Origin: Torymus aiolomorphi
Taxonomy: Eukaryota > Arthropoda > Insecta > Hymenoptera > Torymidae
Direction: 5' to 3'
Assembly (NCBI GenBank): GCA_036365515.1
Contig: CM070877.1
Coordinates: 54,534,475-54,598,474, forward strand
DNA length: 64,000 nt
Part shown: one piece after another, positions 34,111-45,400 of the stretch
How the letters are laid out: each line of letters opens with the position of its first letter
Position numbering within the stretch: the first letter of the stretch is position 1
Translations under genes and position numbers: made by a program
The notes under the pieces: model-generated
Seen by the model: the letters and a program-made list of their open reading frames with translations, nothing else
What the model was told of the DNA's origin: nothing
The model's database searches: none

Positions 34111-34660
34111 GTTCAGTTAAGATAGCATGAGCGGTGGGTATCGTACGAAGCGGGGGCATCTGGTGGTCCTAAAGAAATTTCAATACTAATTTTCTGCAAA
34201 TTTTAGTTATGAATGTGAAAAATCACTTGACAATGATAAGTGAAATAAAAACATTAATGCTAAAGTTAATCAAACAATAATTCCATCTCTTTTCTCTCTC
34301 CGAGTTAAGACACGTATTTTTCATACGCTCCTGATGCGACCTGCCGCGACATCTACACATGTATGTCGGGACCTGGCCGCAGCAAGTAAACAAGCCTGGT
34401 TTCACGCGCATGCGCAGTAAACGCTTTTATACACGAGATTATCAAAAGTAACTAACTATCATTATAATTTTCATGATATTTTGCTCCGCAACGCATATTT
34501 TGTTTGGTTCTACGCTAATCTGCGCGAAATAAGCTACAACCTGTAGTTTTCTCTTTAAGAGTTAATATTTTATGACTGAGCTATTCCTGATGAATCATGT
34601 TTGGGAAAGGGAACTTTCATACATTTACCGTGTAAAACTAACATTTTTCAACATTTGTTT
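34100..34660. repeat. Dispersed repeat, copy 2 of 3 (inverted)
   Basis: Inverted relative to 1241-1770 and 61470-62010, with the same CATGCGCAGTAAACGC, ACATGTATGTCGGGACC and TTAATCAAACAATAAT blocks. Confidence 0.65.
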
Positions 34661-34792
34661 TCTCGATAATTTGGTCGGTAATCCTATTTTTTCTGGGTGG
34701 ATATGATTAGTTAAATACTTCAAGAATATAGTCTAATTTTTGTAGCTACAGCTAGTATTTTACAAAAGTCGCTCATGCTACCTTAAAGCATC

Positions 34793-34912
34793 TTTTCTAC
34801 ATTCTCTTTACCAAATTTTAACAATCTATATTTATGTTTGATGGCGTTTCGTGCTTGCACGACCTGCCTCAATATATTTTTCTATTTCTGGAAATTGAGT
34901 ATCGTTGTGTTA
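34793..34912 (-). pseudogene. Degraded copy of the 39-codon ORF
   Basis: The left-arm equivalent of 61228-61347. The ATG is changed to ATA and an early TAG is present, but the Lys/Arg-rich middle (ARNAIKHKYRLLKF) is still readable. Confidence 0.5.
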
Positions 34913-35000
34913 ATGCTTTCACTAGATAACTGGTTTTATTTTACATTACAGCTATATTTATGAAAAAAACAGACAAAACCCTTTCGATAACTACCATTAT

Positions 35001-35201
35001 CTATGCTTCTGTTAAATAAGTTTTTGTACCTCTTGAATTGATCCACTTAGTCATTATTTTGTCTATATAACATTTTTTATCGACTAATGTATAGCGAACA
35101 ACATTAATATATATTGCTTCCCCAAAGAGGAAGCTTTTTATCTGATCTTTATCTAAATAACTGCAATAAAAAAAGTGTAAATCGTATGCGATATTAGACA
35201 T
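35001..35201 (-). CDS. Unknown small protein, left-arm copy
   Basis: A 66-residue frame MSNIAYDLHF... with FLFGEAIYINVVRY and KCYIDKIMTKW, nearly identical to the right-arm frame at 60929-61189 but ending earlier. A TTTTTATTGCAG acceptor-like site lies inside (GCAG before YLDKDQ), so the true exon may begin there. Family unknown; retention in both arms is its main support. Confidence 0.4.
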   Translation of the reverse strand: MSNIAYDLHFFYCSYLDKDQIKSFLFGEAIYINVVRYTLVDKKCYIDKIMTKWINSRGTKTYLTEA

Positions 35202-35488
35202 TCATATGTACCGTTATTATACTAGAAGCTAATTAGCACTTCAATATACGATTTACCTACCTGAACCTCGGACCTGAATATAGATTTAATCAAAAAATCA
35301 ATCTTGTCGATAGAGTTTGGCGGGAAAATTGTAAATGATGTGCATCAGTTCATGGGATTTCATTATAATTTAAAAATGTTTGTTTACCAATATTTTGTTA
35401 TTGTAAAAATTACATTATAAATATTATTATAGCTTACCGCAAATTGCCATTTTTTTCGATAATATAGTGCAATATAACATTTCAAGCA

Positions 35489-36281
35489 TTAATTTATAAT
35501 TCCAGCATTGCGAAGTTCACTAAGAATAAAACAGATTTCATCATAGTTAGTTCTTATTCCCATGTTTTGTTCATCAATGAGTACTCGTATGCGATCGATT
35601 AATTTATTATGATCATCCCAGACATTGAGTTCGTATGCAGTTGTAACATTTTCCACTTCTTTTCTTCTTCCTCTTCTTCTTCACTACTGATTCACTTTTC
35701 GCGATGGAATCTCCAACTAATGAAGCTATCACGAATTCTTCTAGGTAAATATTCATTGGTTGAGAAACCTGATTCATCTTCACTAGAATGATCAGCTTCG
35801 TAATAATTATCCATCTCATTAGTAGTTAGAAGACAGGAATCAATTCGGGTATCTGGTTCGACAGTTACAAACTTCTGAGGATTGACTATTGGTTCAAATA
35901 TCTTTTTCGCTGCCACTGAATTAGTTTGCTCAACCGTTTTACTTTTCTCTCTTGCGTTTTATACTTCGTTAATATTATTTTCTCGAGATAAAGACGAAAC
36001 ACTTTTTACAGAGGACTTATCGAACATTGGAGCAATAAAATTATAATTTGTTACTCTTTAGTTTTCGAATCGACTCATTCACGCAATAGTGCTTTTTGTG
36101 AGCATTTGAAACTTCAATAATCGTACGATAATTATCCAAATCATCTGAATTAATAAGTCTTTCATCCGGAACTTTTTTGAATAGTAATTGCAGTAATCCT
36201 ATGGACAAACGATAGTTCCGTTCTCTTACCTGGATAAAGTCGCCTTCAAACTTTATTGGAGAATTTCCGATCATAAGTAAA
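35489..36281 (-). pseudogene. Polinton-associated protein, left-arm C-terminal part
   Basis: Continues the gene begun at 52823-52546, from which it is separated by the transposon 36282-52545. Readable blocks: MIGNSPIKFEGDF, LLQLLFKKVPDE, NAHKKHY, an acidic/poly-Glu segment and the WDDPNKLIDRLRVLI...ELRNAGIIN C-terminus. Several small deletions shift frame (near 36060, 35690 and 35620). The intact-order counterpart is 59568-60641. Confidence 0.6.
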
Positions 36282-37018
36282 GGCTATAGCGGGATAAGAT
36301 GGTCAAAATTGCACTTACCTGGATTTTTTTTGGGGATTGACCATTCGAAAGTACATTATTGAAAACCTCTCTAGCCAAATTTTCAGCTCCCTAGGTGATG
36401 ATTTGAGTCTCCTAACCTAAAAAACGTATTTTTTCGAAAAAATTTTTTTCCGCTCGACCCTTTCTTTAAAAAAATCTGAAAAAATTCAGAGACGTGTGGT
36501 TTTGAGCAAGAAAATAGCCTGATTTTTTTCAGATATTTAAAAAAAAATTGAGCTGAGGGAAAATTTTTTAATTTTTCAATGATTTTTTAGGTTATGTAGG
36601 TAATTTTTGGCTAACTTATAAATAATGATTTTTTGTGTATTTTTTCTCGTTCTTTCAAATGGCGATGTCCGAATTTGCGTTTTCGAGCCGGAACATACTC
36701 AAAATTCGAAAAAACCGATTTTTTAAGCATTTTTCCCATGTTTTTGGCACATAACCTCAAACCAATAGCTAAAGAAGTGTTTATGAACATTTTTTTTTCA
36801 ATTTCTTTCTATATCTTCGAATTCCACTGTAAGAACTACCATTTTTGCATCAACTAATGCTATAAAATCAAATTATAAACATTTTTTTCGTGTTTTTACC
36901 ATGTTTTTGGAACATAACCTCAAAGAAGATCATTCAATACGTGTTAGGGCATACAAAAATATTCTAAAAATTTTTAGAATCGAGTATTACTTCGTCGGTA
37001 GCTACAAAGCCTGATATA
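36282..37018. repeat. Left terminal inverted repeat of the DDE_Tnp_4 element
   Basis: 737 bp, AT-rich, matching 51791-52545 inverted. Conserved words include TAGCGGGATAAGATGG, ATTGACCATTCGAAAGTAC and GCTACAAAG..CTGATATA. Confidence 0.85.
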
Positions 37019-37260
37019 ACCTTTTAATTAATTATTTTTATTCAAATTCATTTGTAGATAAATAAAAATGAGTAAATATTTCTAATAGAAATTAATTATT
37101 AAAAATATGTTATGAATATTTTTGTGCTTTTATTAATACAATAAAATAAGTATGTACCATTTCATATTTGACCTTTATTCTTGCGAGAATTGTGTTTAGA
37201 AGTTCTGTTTAACAAAATTACATGAGTAATAATTTTTAATATTGAATTATAATAATATTT

Positions 37261-39355
37261 TTAATCCTCGTCACTATCTTCGTCTATTACAGGACCAATA
37301 TCTGAAGTAGTAAATAATTCGGAAAGAACTTTTGCTGGTCTAATAATTTTTGACTTATATCTTGCATTACTGAGATAATATATGACTGCAGCAATGTGAG
37401 AACAGGATCCTACAGTTCGTAATCCATTGACACAGTCACACGCATGGCGTAGGATACCGCTGTATCCAATTGAGTTAGGTTTGTATTCGATGTAGCATTT
37501 GTAAGTCTTACTGTTAATATGCTTGGACCTTATTAATACTTTAATGATATTTGGTTTGATCTTAATATATTCCAAATTGATATTGTTACTATCATCCATT
37601 AACTCAGCCAAAAAACATACGGCTTGACCTAATTGATAGGTTCCTGAAAAAAATATTTTGAGATCTCTTTCAGTCATCTCCGGAAAGTCAATGATTTCTT
37701 AGGATGTTAGCTTGATCGTAGTAGTGGGCCCTCTAGACCATCTGGTTGTCTCAGCTTCTAATGCTAAGGTATTTTCACTTTGATTAGAATTTAACATTCT
37801 TTCGATGATTATACCTTGTAAGCCACCGTCATCTTTATCGCTATTCAAACGCTTACCATAAGGTTGTTGAGAAAACATGCAATTCTACATATGCACCAGC
37901 TTTTAGTAAAAGTTTATTATCTAATTGCTGGTGAAGAAGCTTATACTTTTTACCAAGAATACCATGAACAGCCTCTACAACCCATCTCAATTTCGTAACG
38001 TAACGAGATTCATTCGATTCAGTCATACTCAAGTTGGGTTTATTTCCCTTTAAGGCAGGCATGAGAATCTTAAAGTCAAGACTTTTTAAATAAGGTATCA
38101 CATCCCTAAAACCTCTATCTACAACGCAAACATCACCTTCTCTCATGATAGTTCTTATACCATCTGGATCATCCATTACTTTCTTCATGATGCTTGCATC
38201 ATTTTCTGTGGCTAAAAACGGACCAGGGACATCAACAACGAATCCGTCTGTAGTGCAAATAGTGAATGGCTTGGCCAAAGGATATTTCTTCTGACCTGAA
38301 TATGACTTTCTTTGGTATTCATTATTTTTACTTTTTCGGTGATGTAAGTAAGATCCATCAAAAACCAAAACAAGCTCGTTCTCTAATTTAAACAGTTTTT
38401 TGCATAAATGGAAGTGTGATTACGTATGAGAGCCTCCCTTTTAATACTTTTTACTCCGAAATATTTCGGTAGGACATCTTTTTCAAATGGATTAATTACT
38501 GATTCACAAAAATCTGAAACTTTTATTTCGTTTTTTATTGCGAAAATAGACGAAATAACATTATTCGACGATCCAGTTCGTAATTTAAATAAACATATAA
38601 CCAGGGCTTGTGTAACGTCTCTAGAATCCGATGATCTCATGGAAACTAATAATTTTCTCAGTTCTTGCAATTGATCAGTCGAAAGACTAGTGAAAGAGAA
38701 TAATTGTTTTTCGCTAAGCTCTGATGATTTTATTTTATCTAAAAATGTTTCCGTGGCTAAATCTGAAATTTTTTTAAAAATAAACATATTTCATCTGCAG
38801 TTAAAAAACTCGTGTTACTGTATATCTGTATTAGTTTCAGGTCATCATCAAAAAATCGTTTTTTTATTAAATACTCGGTACAAACTCGATTGCCATTTGG
38901 AATAAAGATTTGCATTTCTTTGAAACATTGCAGTTTTGCAGTCAATGGTACACATGTCAAGTTATTTTTGTTTCTACAAACGCAACATGCTATATGAGAA
39001 ATCATAGTTCTTTTGAGGGGCAACTCGGTGGAAGGTTTTTTTTCTACAGTTGGTTTTAATACTACCTCAACAACGCTCCCTGAACTCTGAGAGCCGGGTA
39101 TTTCTGAGCTTGACTGCGAACTCATTGGCTGACTTTGATCACTGGTTGAAGGTTCTACTTTTCGTGTCCCAAAAAAACAAGTCTTCTACATTTATCGCAA
39201 AGTTTAAACCCAATGTCAACATTATCTATATTTAGCTACTCACAAACTGCTTCGACTTCACTAGCTGAATTAATAATCTTAATCTGAGCTGATATTTTAC
39301 TGAGATTTCGCTTGAAGCAGTTGCAACATTGATCAGTATCATCAAATTCATCCAT
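37261..39355 (-). pseudogene. DDE_Tnp_4 / SWIM transposase (broken)
   Basis: Reading 39355 down: an N-terminal Cys-rich finger (CCNCFKRN...LCDKCRRL), a second Cys pair (CCVCRNKN), a helical domain (38787-38383), and the DDE domain (38368-37853). The DDE domain has VFDGSYLHH (Asp), VCVVDRGFRD (Asp) and LRWVVEAVHG (Glu). The C-terminal SWIM-type zinc motif is CDCVNGLRTVGSCSH (37677-37261). This order is what I recall of insect ISL2EU/PIF-like transposases. Frameshifts near 38770, 38400 and 37870 and stops near 39240 and 37700 inactivate it. All three catalytic residues remain. Confidence 0.75.
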
Positions 39356-39360
39356 GTTCG

Positions 39361-40440
39361 ATGTAAAAACTAAAATGGAGAATTTTAAGATATATTATGG
39401 GATCATGAATATAATTACAAAAAATATCGGTGATCTTTAAACAGTTACTTGTGTAATAATCAATCTTTTTTAAAGCTAAGCCATTATGTAATTATCACAA
39501 AATTAATGAATTTGATTATTATTTTATATTAAAATGATTTTTTTCACCAAGAAATATAATGCACTTCAAACTATTTTGATAATAATTAATGAATGGTAAA
39601 AAATTAAATATTTCTTGAAATGTGGACTGTATTCTGTTTTTTGTTAGGTATTGTCGGAAATTGAGATGACGATCTATTCTAATTGACTCGAAAGTACAAG
39701 TATAGACATAGATAATTTAAGCAAAACGAAACCTTTATAAAGAGAGGGTCCTCTATTAAGAGAGAGCTTTTAAATACACTTCTTTTAACGCACACCTTTG
39801 TAAGAATGAGATTAACTATATATAAATACTTTTCTGGCAACTTGCTTGGGGAAAGCTAAGCAACATCTAGTGATTAAAATCCCATACAATCACTAAAAAA
39901 AAGATATTTATAATATTGTTTAAAACCTGGACCATCATTATTATCAATTTCCTTTAATATTAACTACTATTAAAATACTATTACAATACTAATAACATGT
40001 TGTGAAATTATATAGTGCAATATTTCATTATATGTAGGCTAGGCTTAAAACTGTGCATGACAATGCTTGATAGCAAGTTCTTATAAATAAAATATATGTT
40101 TTCAATGAAAAGATTTGATCTTTTTTTATTAGTTAATAAAAAATTCATTGGATTTGCAACATATTCCAAGAAACTAAAAGTTAATTAAATCTATACAATA
40201 TTGTACTTAATCATCAATTAAGTTACCAAATATGTTGCACAATGGGCGCATTTCTCAATTTAATAAAAACCTCTACTCATTGGAAAAACCCATTTTATTT
40301 ATGAGAAGATGATATTAAGTATATTGATACGAATTCTTAAATCCAACATCTAATATTTTTAAAAACTTTCCAAACAAAAAAAGCTCGATTTATGACTGCA
40401 TTACACAATGTTATTTCACAACGCATTCAAAAAAATTAGT
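39361..40440. other. Non-coding interior of the DDE_Tnp_4 element
   Basis: AT-rich, no supportable frame. It continues at 50589-51790 on the other side of the nested Gypsy element. A short AT-rich palindrome around TACTAACCCATG/CATGGGTTAGTA lies at 51225-51305. Confidence 0.6.
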
Positions 40441-40444
40441 AAAC

Positions 40445-41516
40445 TGTAACGCGTGTCTAGCCGCGATTCTAATCTACCGCGCGAAGGTAGTGAGCGCGCG
40501 CGCGCAACTCCTGCGCAGCCGAATCGAGGCGCGCCGCGCGTAGCGAATCGGTCTCACGACGCGTAAAATGCCCGTCATCCGTCGCGAAGCTGCTAACTGG
40601 TTCCCGCGAGAAAAGGGAGCCATATTCGTGTCTGCCATCGCGCTAAAAACATCTCCTCCGTGTCTCTCCTGTTTTACTTGTCCGCGCCGTCCTATCGTAC
40701 CTTGTGAGACCCCGCGAGTGTAGTGGAGGCGCCGTATAAAGTGAACGTGCGAAAGAGAGACAGAGAGAGAGAGCTGTCCCGAGCCGCGTGAGCCGCACGA
40801 GACTGTGAGGAACGAGCCGGCAGCCAACCCGCCTGCCGACACGATACAGCGAGCAAGAGAGAGAGAGAAAGAGAGCACAACTGCTGTGCGAGCGACAGGG
40901 AGCGAGAGAGAGTCGAGTGCACCGGCTGCTCCTTCCTAACGTAAGTTTTCTACTCTCCTCTCGCGGGTTTATTGTAAAGGCTCGCACGGAAATCGCCCCG
41001 TGCAAGCCTTCTGTGCCGTGTACGTGGGGGTGTGTGTCAGCCCTCCGTACTTTAACACCGCGCGCGAAATTAGCAGCTTCGCCGCGCGCCGTGTAGTTCG
41101 CGCGTTTGAATATTAACGGTCGCGCGCGAACTAACTCTTTGTACTAATCAGCACTTGCGTCGTGCTTGTAAAGATTAGTGTTTGGGAATATATTGTTATA
41201 TCTAGTTACTCGTCGCGTTGTTCTTTACAACCTGTCCTTCTCCCGGATACCGCCGCCTCCGCGGGAAAACGACTCCGCCGGTCGTTTTCATATCTGAGCA
41301 TAGCGGCCGCGCGCTTTACTCGTCGAGCGCGCGCTTTTCACTCAGCGATCCAATTAGTTGGAAAGCGAAGTTCGTGTGCGATCTTCGCGTTGTTTTCGGA
41401 TTCCAGGAGCAGATCCCCGGGCAAGTCATTTTAGTCTGACACCCGCGGCACCGTGTTCTAGGGCATCGCTGGCCTGTGGCTTGTTGGGATTTTCCCCCAC
41501 TAGCCATCCCGTTACA
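40445..41516 (+). repeat. 5' LTR
   Basis: TGTAAC...GTTACA. TATAAA at 40735-40740 is a likely core promoter, followed by a GA-rich stretch. A strong GTAAGT splice donor at 40941 lies within the LTR downstream of the probable start, so it would be in the transcribed leader. Confidence 0.93.
40941..40946 (+). promoter_or_regulatory. Splice donor in the LTR leader
   Basis: CTAAC|GTAAGT at 40941. It pairs logically with the TTTCAG acceptor at 48350-48355 to make a subgenomic RNA for the third ORF, as retroviruses do for env. Inferred, not proven. Confidence 0.5.
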
Positions 41517-41518
41517 AC

Positions 41519-41540
41519 TGGCGCCACAACGTTTTGGGGG
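41519..41540 (+). promoter_or_regulatory. Primer-binding site (tRNA-Lys-like)
   Basis: TGGCGCCACAACGTTTTGGG begins 2 nt after the LTR. It resembles the TGGCGCCCAACGTGGGGC site complementary to tRNA-Lys, with small differences. Confidence 0.6.
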
Positions 41541-42475
41541 TGGAGAAGGACCTGCGACGCGTACGTGATTCGCGGCGAAGCTTGGCGCGAAGAAGCTCAG
41601 CAGCGTAGCTGAGCGTAAGCTGCAAACAAAGGCTCTTCGTGCCGCAGCTCGTAGGCGCGTGTGTGCGTGTGCGTGACACAGCCGTGCTGTTGCGAGAGTG
41701 CGGTCGAGAGGTTAGGCGTGCGATAGCCAATAACCCTCGACCTAGTGTGCCGACGAGGAGAGATATTGATCGCGGAATTTTTGGAGCGTTGAGGAATTAT
41801 TGTTAACAATTAAAGTTTTTTAATAACAATTAATTTTTTAACGACAAAATTTTTTTTTTAGCGATAATTAATTTTTTTAATTAATTTTTTTTCTCGTCTC
41901 GAAAATTTTTTTTTCTTCTCGTCCTCGTATTTCCGATACGAATTATTTTTTTTTGGGCGAAAAATAAAATTTTTTTTTCTTTTATCGTGCAGTTAGAAGA
42001 AGATCGAGAGAAAGTCGGCAAGCACTCTCGGAACAAAAAGTTGACTGTGCGCCCGAGTAAAAACTCGAGCGCAAAAATCCCCTCGAACTTAAAAATTGTT
42101 TTTATTTTTTTTAGGTGAAAATTGTATTTATTTTTTTTGTGTTTTTGGTGATTTTGTCCGTTTTGACACATATATATATAATTTTTTTTCACATATATTT
42201 ATTTTAAAATTACAAGTGCGAGTAGTGGAGCGTAATTAATTACAAATCGTAATTAATTACAGAAATAGCTTTTATTTTTTTTAGAGCCGCATACGGGAAA
42301 TCCTCGTACATTATCGAGGTTAAGAGCAACCGCCGTAGCTCTTAGAAAATAACCCGGGTTCGCGTTGAAAAAGCTAGCTCACGGGTTGAAAAGGCAAACT
42401 CTCTCTGCCATCAATCAGGATACTACTCGCGCTAGTAAAATAAGTTCGTGGGGAAGCGCACAGCCAATTGACACC
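41541..42475. other. Untranslated leader of the Gypsy element
   Basis: GC-rich then AT/T-rich (41800-42200) leader. No gene. The gag-pol frame is open from 42365 but lacks an ATG until 42476. Confidence 0.7.
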
Positions 42476-45400
42476 ATGGCCCGATCGTCGCAATTTGCGG
42501 AATCTGCGATACTCAATTGGGCGTATACACAGCCCGAAGAGGAAATTATCGAGGCCATGCAAGCCCTTGGTCTGCAGCAGTCAGATCTGCAATCAGTGAA
42601 TATGCTGACAACGATCAAGTGGCTTATGGGCGATTACAGTGCCGCCGATTTTGTGCCAGAGCCGGAGCTGTCGGAGAAGCAAGCGTTTGCTAAACGCGAG
42701 CAGTCCCGAAGGGCGTTCATCGACTTAACGTTGATGAACAAGTCTGGGTCGACTATTGTGGATCCCAATACTGATCCAGACCAACCGCACCCGTTCATTA
42801 CGCTCCTTGATGACCCGATAGTGATGCAAAAACTCTCGGAGTCTCGGAGGATGAACGCTCCACAACAAGCACATAATGCAGTGGTGGAGCCAGCGGATGA
42901 GGCAAACGGCCAGGAGGGTTCCGGGACAGAGATATTGAGCTCTGCAGCACCCACCGGGACATCTCCAGCCGAAGCCGAGGGACAGCTCCAACAGCAACAG
43001 CTTCAACAGCAACAACTGCAGCAGCAGCAAATGCAGCAGCAGCAAATGCAGCAGCAGCAAATGCAGCAGCAGCAACTGCAACAGCAGCAAATGCAGCAGC
43101 AGCAAATGCAGCAGCAACAAATGCAACAGCAGCAGCAGATGGAGCAGCAGCGACGGCAGCAACAGCAACAGCAGCAGGAGCAGCAGCGGCAGCAACAGCG
43201 AAAGCATCAAGAGCAGCAGCGACAGCAGGCGTTGCTAGAAGAGCAGCGCAGGCAACGACAATTCCGGCGGAGTCAAGAACAAGAGTCGTTGTCGGCACAA
43301 AATGGGCAGCACGCGTTCTGGCAGCAAACGCGAAGTCCACCGCAGCCACAGAGTTTTGAGTGGCCAAGGGCGGGGGAACAGCGTACCGCAGGGATTGCTG
43401 TGGGAGATAACGTAGTCTCAGAACAGCTGCTGTCGGTGATCCATAGACTCGTCAAAGAGGTGGAAGAGCTCAAAGAGAGTGTGCGAATACTCCAAGAAGC
43501 TCGACACCCACCCTCAAGCACGCGCTTGGAGGGAGTCCAACTACCGAGTGCGGGCAGGGGACGAGGATCACCACATGTGAACTTTCAGGACACGTTCACA
43601 TATGTGAATTTTGACAGCAGCAGCCCCAATACTGAATCGCCAAGGGACGCTAGGAGGAATAGCGGAAGAAATCCTACACAGCGTCAGGCGAGGGTGAGCG
43701 CTACACTGGACCAGTCTACGAGGCAGACGTACGTGCCTCAACAGACGAACCGTGATGTTGGCCAAATCGTAAGGAAATGGCACATCAAGTTCTCTGGGTC
43801 CTTGAAGGAGCAGAGCGTCGAGTTATTCCTCACGAGAGTAGAGGAATGTCGAGCTCTAGCAAATCTGACGTACGACGAAGTACTCTCGTCATTGTCAGAG
43901 CTCCTGAGTGGAGTAGCGGCCACCTGGTATAGGAGTAACCGTCATACGTGGCGATCTTGGCAAGACTTCCAAGAGGCCATAATACACATGTATGGCGGTG
44001 ACAGGGGCCATCAACAGCGAATCCTAGCGGAGATAAACGCGAGGACTCAAGGCAGAAACGAACTCACGAGAGATTACGTAGTGAATCTGCAAGCCTTGAT
44101 TCTCAAGTTAGTTCCGGTGCCTAGCATGCCCCAACAATTGGACATGTTGCACCGGAACATGCGGCCAGAACTACAAAAAATGGTGATGCGTAATCAAATT
44201 ACGGATTACCGAGGGCTCCTGGATTTAGCCCGGGAGGCCGAATTAGCGCTCGCGGCAGATAAGGTGTATCACTCGCCACCACCGCCAGAGCGCACTTACT
44301 TGCCAGAGTTTGCCTACGTACCTACAGAGCCAACCACGGATCAGCGGAAAAAGCAGAATCCAGGAGTGGCGGCGATGGGGCAACAACAGCAGGAGCCTCG
44401 AGAAAGCCTCGAGGCTATGTTCCGTCGGGTGATGGCCGAGTGTTTGTCAAGCTTGACAAAGAAAGGCACCGACGGAAATAGTGGGCAAACGCCAAACCCA
44501 CAGTCGTTCAAGAAGCCCAAGAAAAAGAATAATTGGGAGAACAGGCAGCGGGAAGGCGGGCAAAGTAATAATCAGCCTAGTGGGGTAGTAGCGCGACCCA
44601 CCAGGCTAGGCCGCCAAGTCCAAGGAGTAATGGACCTCCACAAAGGCCAGAGTACCGAAGGGGTTACGGCAACGAGCAAAGGGGAAGCGACCGCAACCCC
44701 AATGCTGCCGGAAACCAGCAGGGAAACGGCCAAGGGGCAGGTAAACACGGCCACACGCCCGCCCCCAGCTCTCACATCAGCGACCGAGGGTAACTCGGTC
44801 CAATTGCCTGAAGGAGAGAGCGAAGAAGTGCCCGCGACTCAGCAGAACGAAGATAACCAGGAAACATGCTCGCGATGGTGGCTTCAAGTAGGTGTAGCCG
44901 GCTACAGGCTACGGGCACTCTTCGATACTGGAGCTTCCTGGACTGGGATGAATTCTATCGGCTTACAGCTCGCTACAGCCTGTGGAAAAGAATTAATCCC
45001 GGCCAGCGGCCTAACGGCACGGGTAGCTAATGGGCAGAGCATAGCAGTGGTTGGCTATGTGTATCTACCCATGGTCGTGGCAGGCGTGTGCAAGGATGTG
45101 CGCGTCGCAATCATGCCAGACTTAGACACGGAGTGCTACTTGGGGGTGAACTTCATTAAGAAGTTTAGCGCCGTCTTAGACCCCACTGACAATACGCTGC
45201 ATCTCAAAGATGATGAGGCAAGCGTAAAGTTAGAAGTAGCCTCCATAACCGGCAATAATACCGTGTCCGTATCAGCTATAGGGTTGGCGGACCCAACAGA
45301 AGAGCAGCGCAAAGAAGCGGAAGCTTTAGTAGCTGAGCTGATGGGAAACGGCCTGGCACCATTAGGGTGTACTTCGTGGGTTGAGCATGCAGTAGACGTC

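Noticed and set aside
40474..41005. Overlapping minus-strand frames repeated at 49543-50072
   Set aside because: They fall in the two identical LTRs; non-coding LTR DNA with Ser/Arg-rich GA-run translation.
42725..43367. Leu- and Ala-rich minus-strand frames
   Set aside because: Antisense of the CAG-rich poly-Gln tract of Gag.
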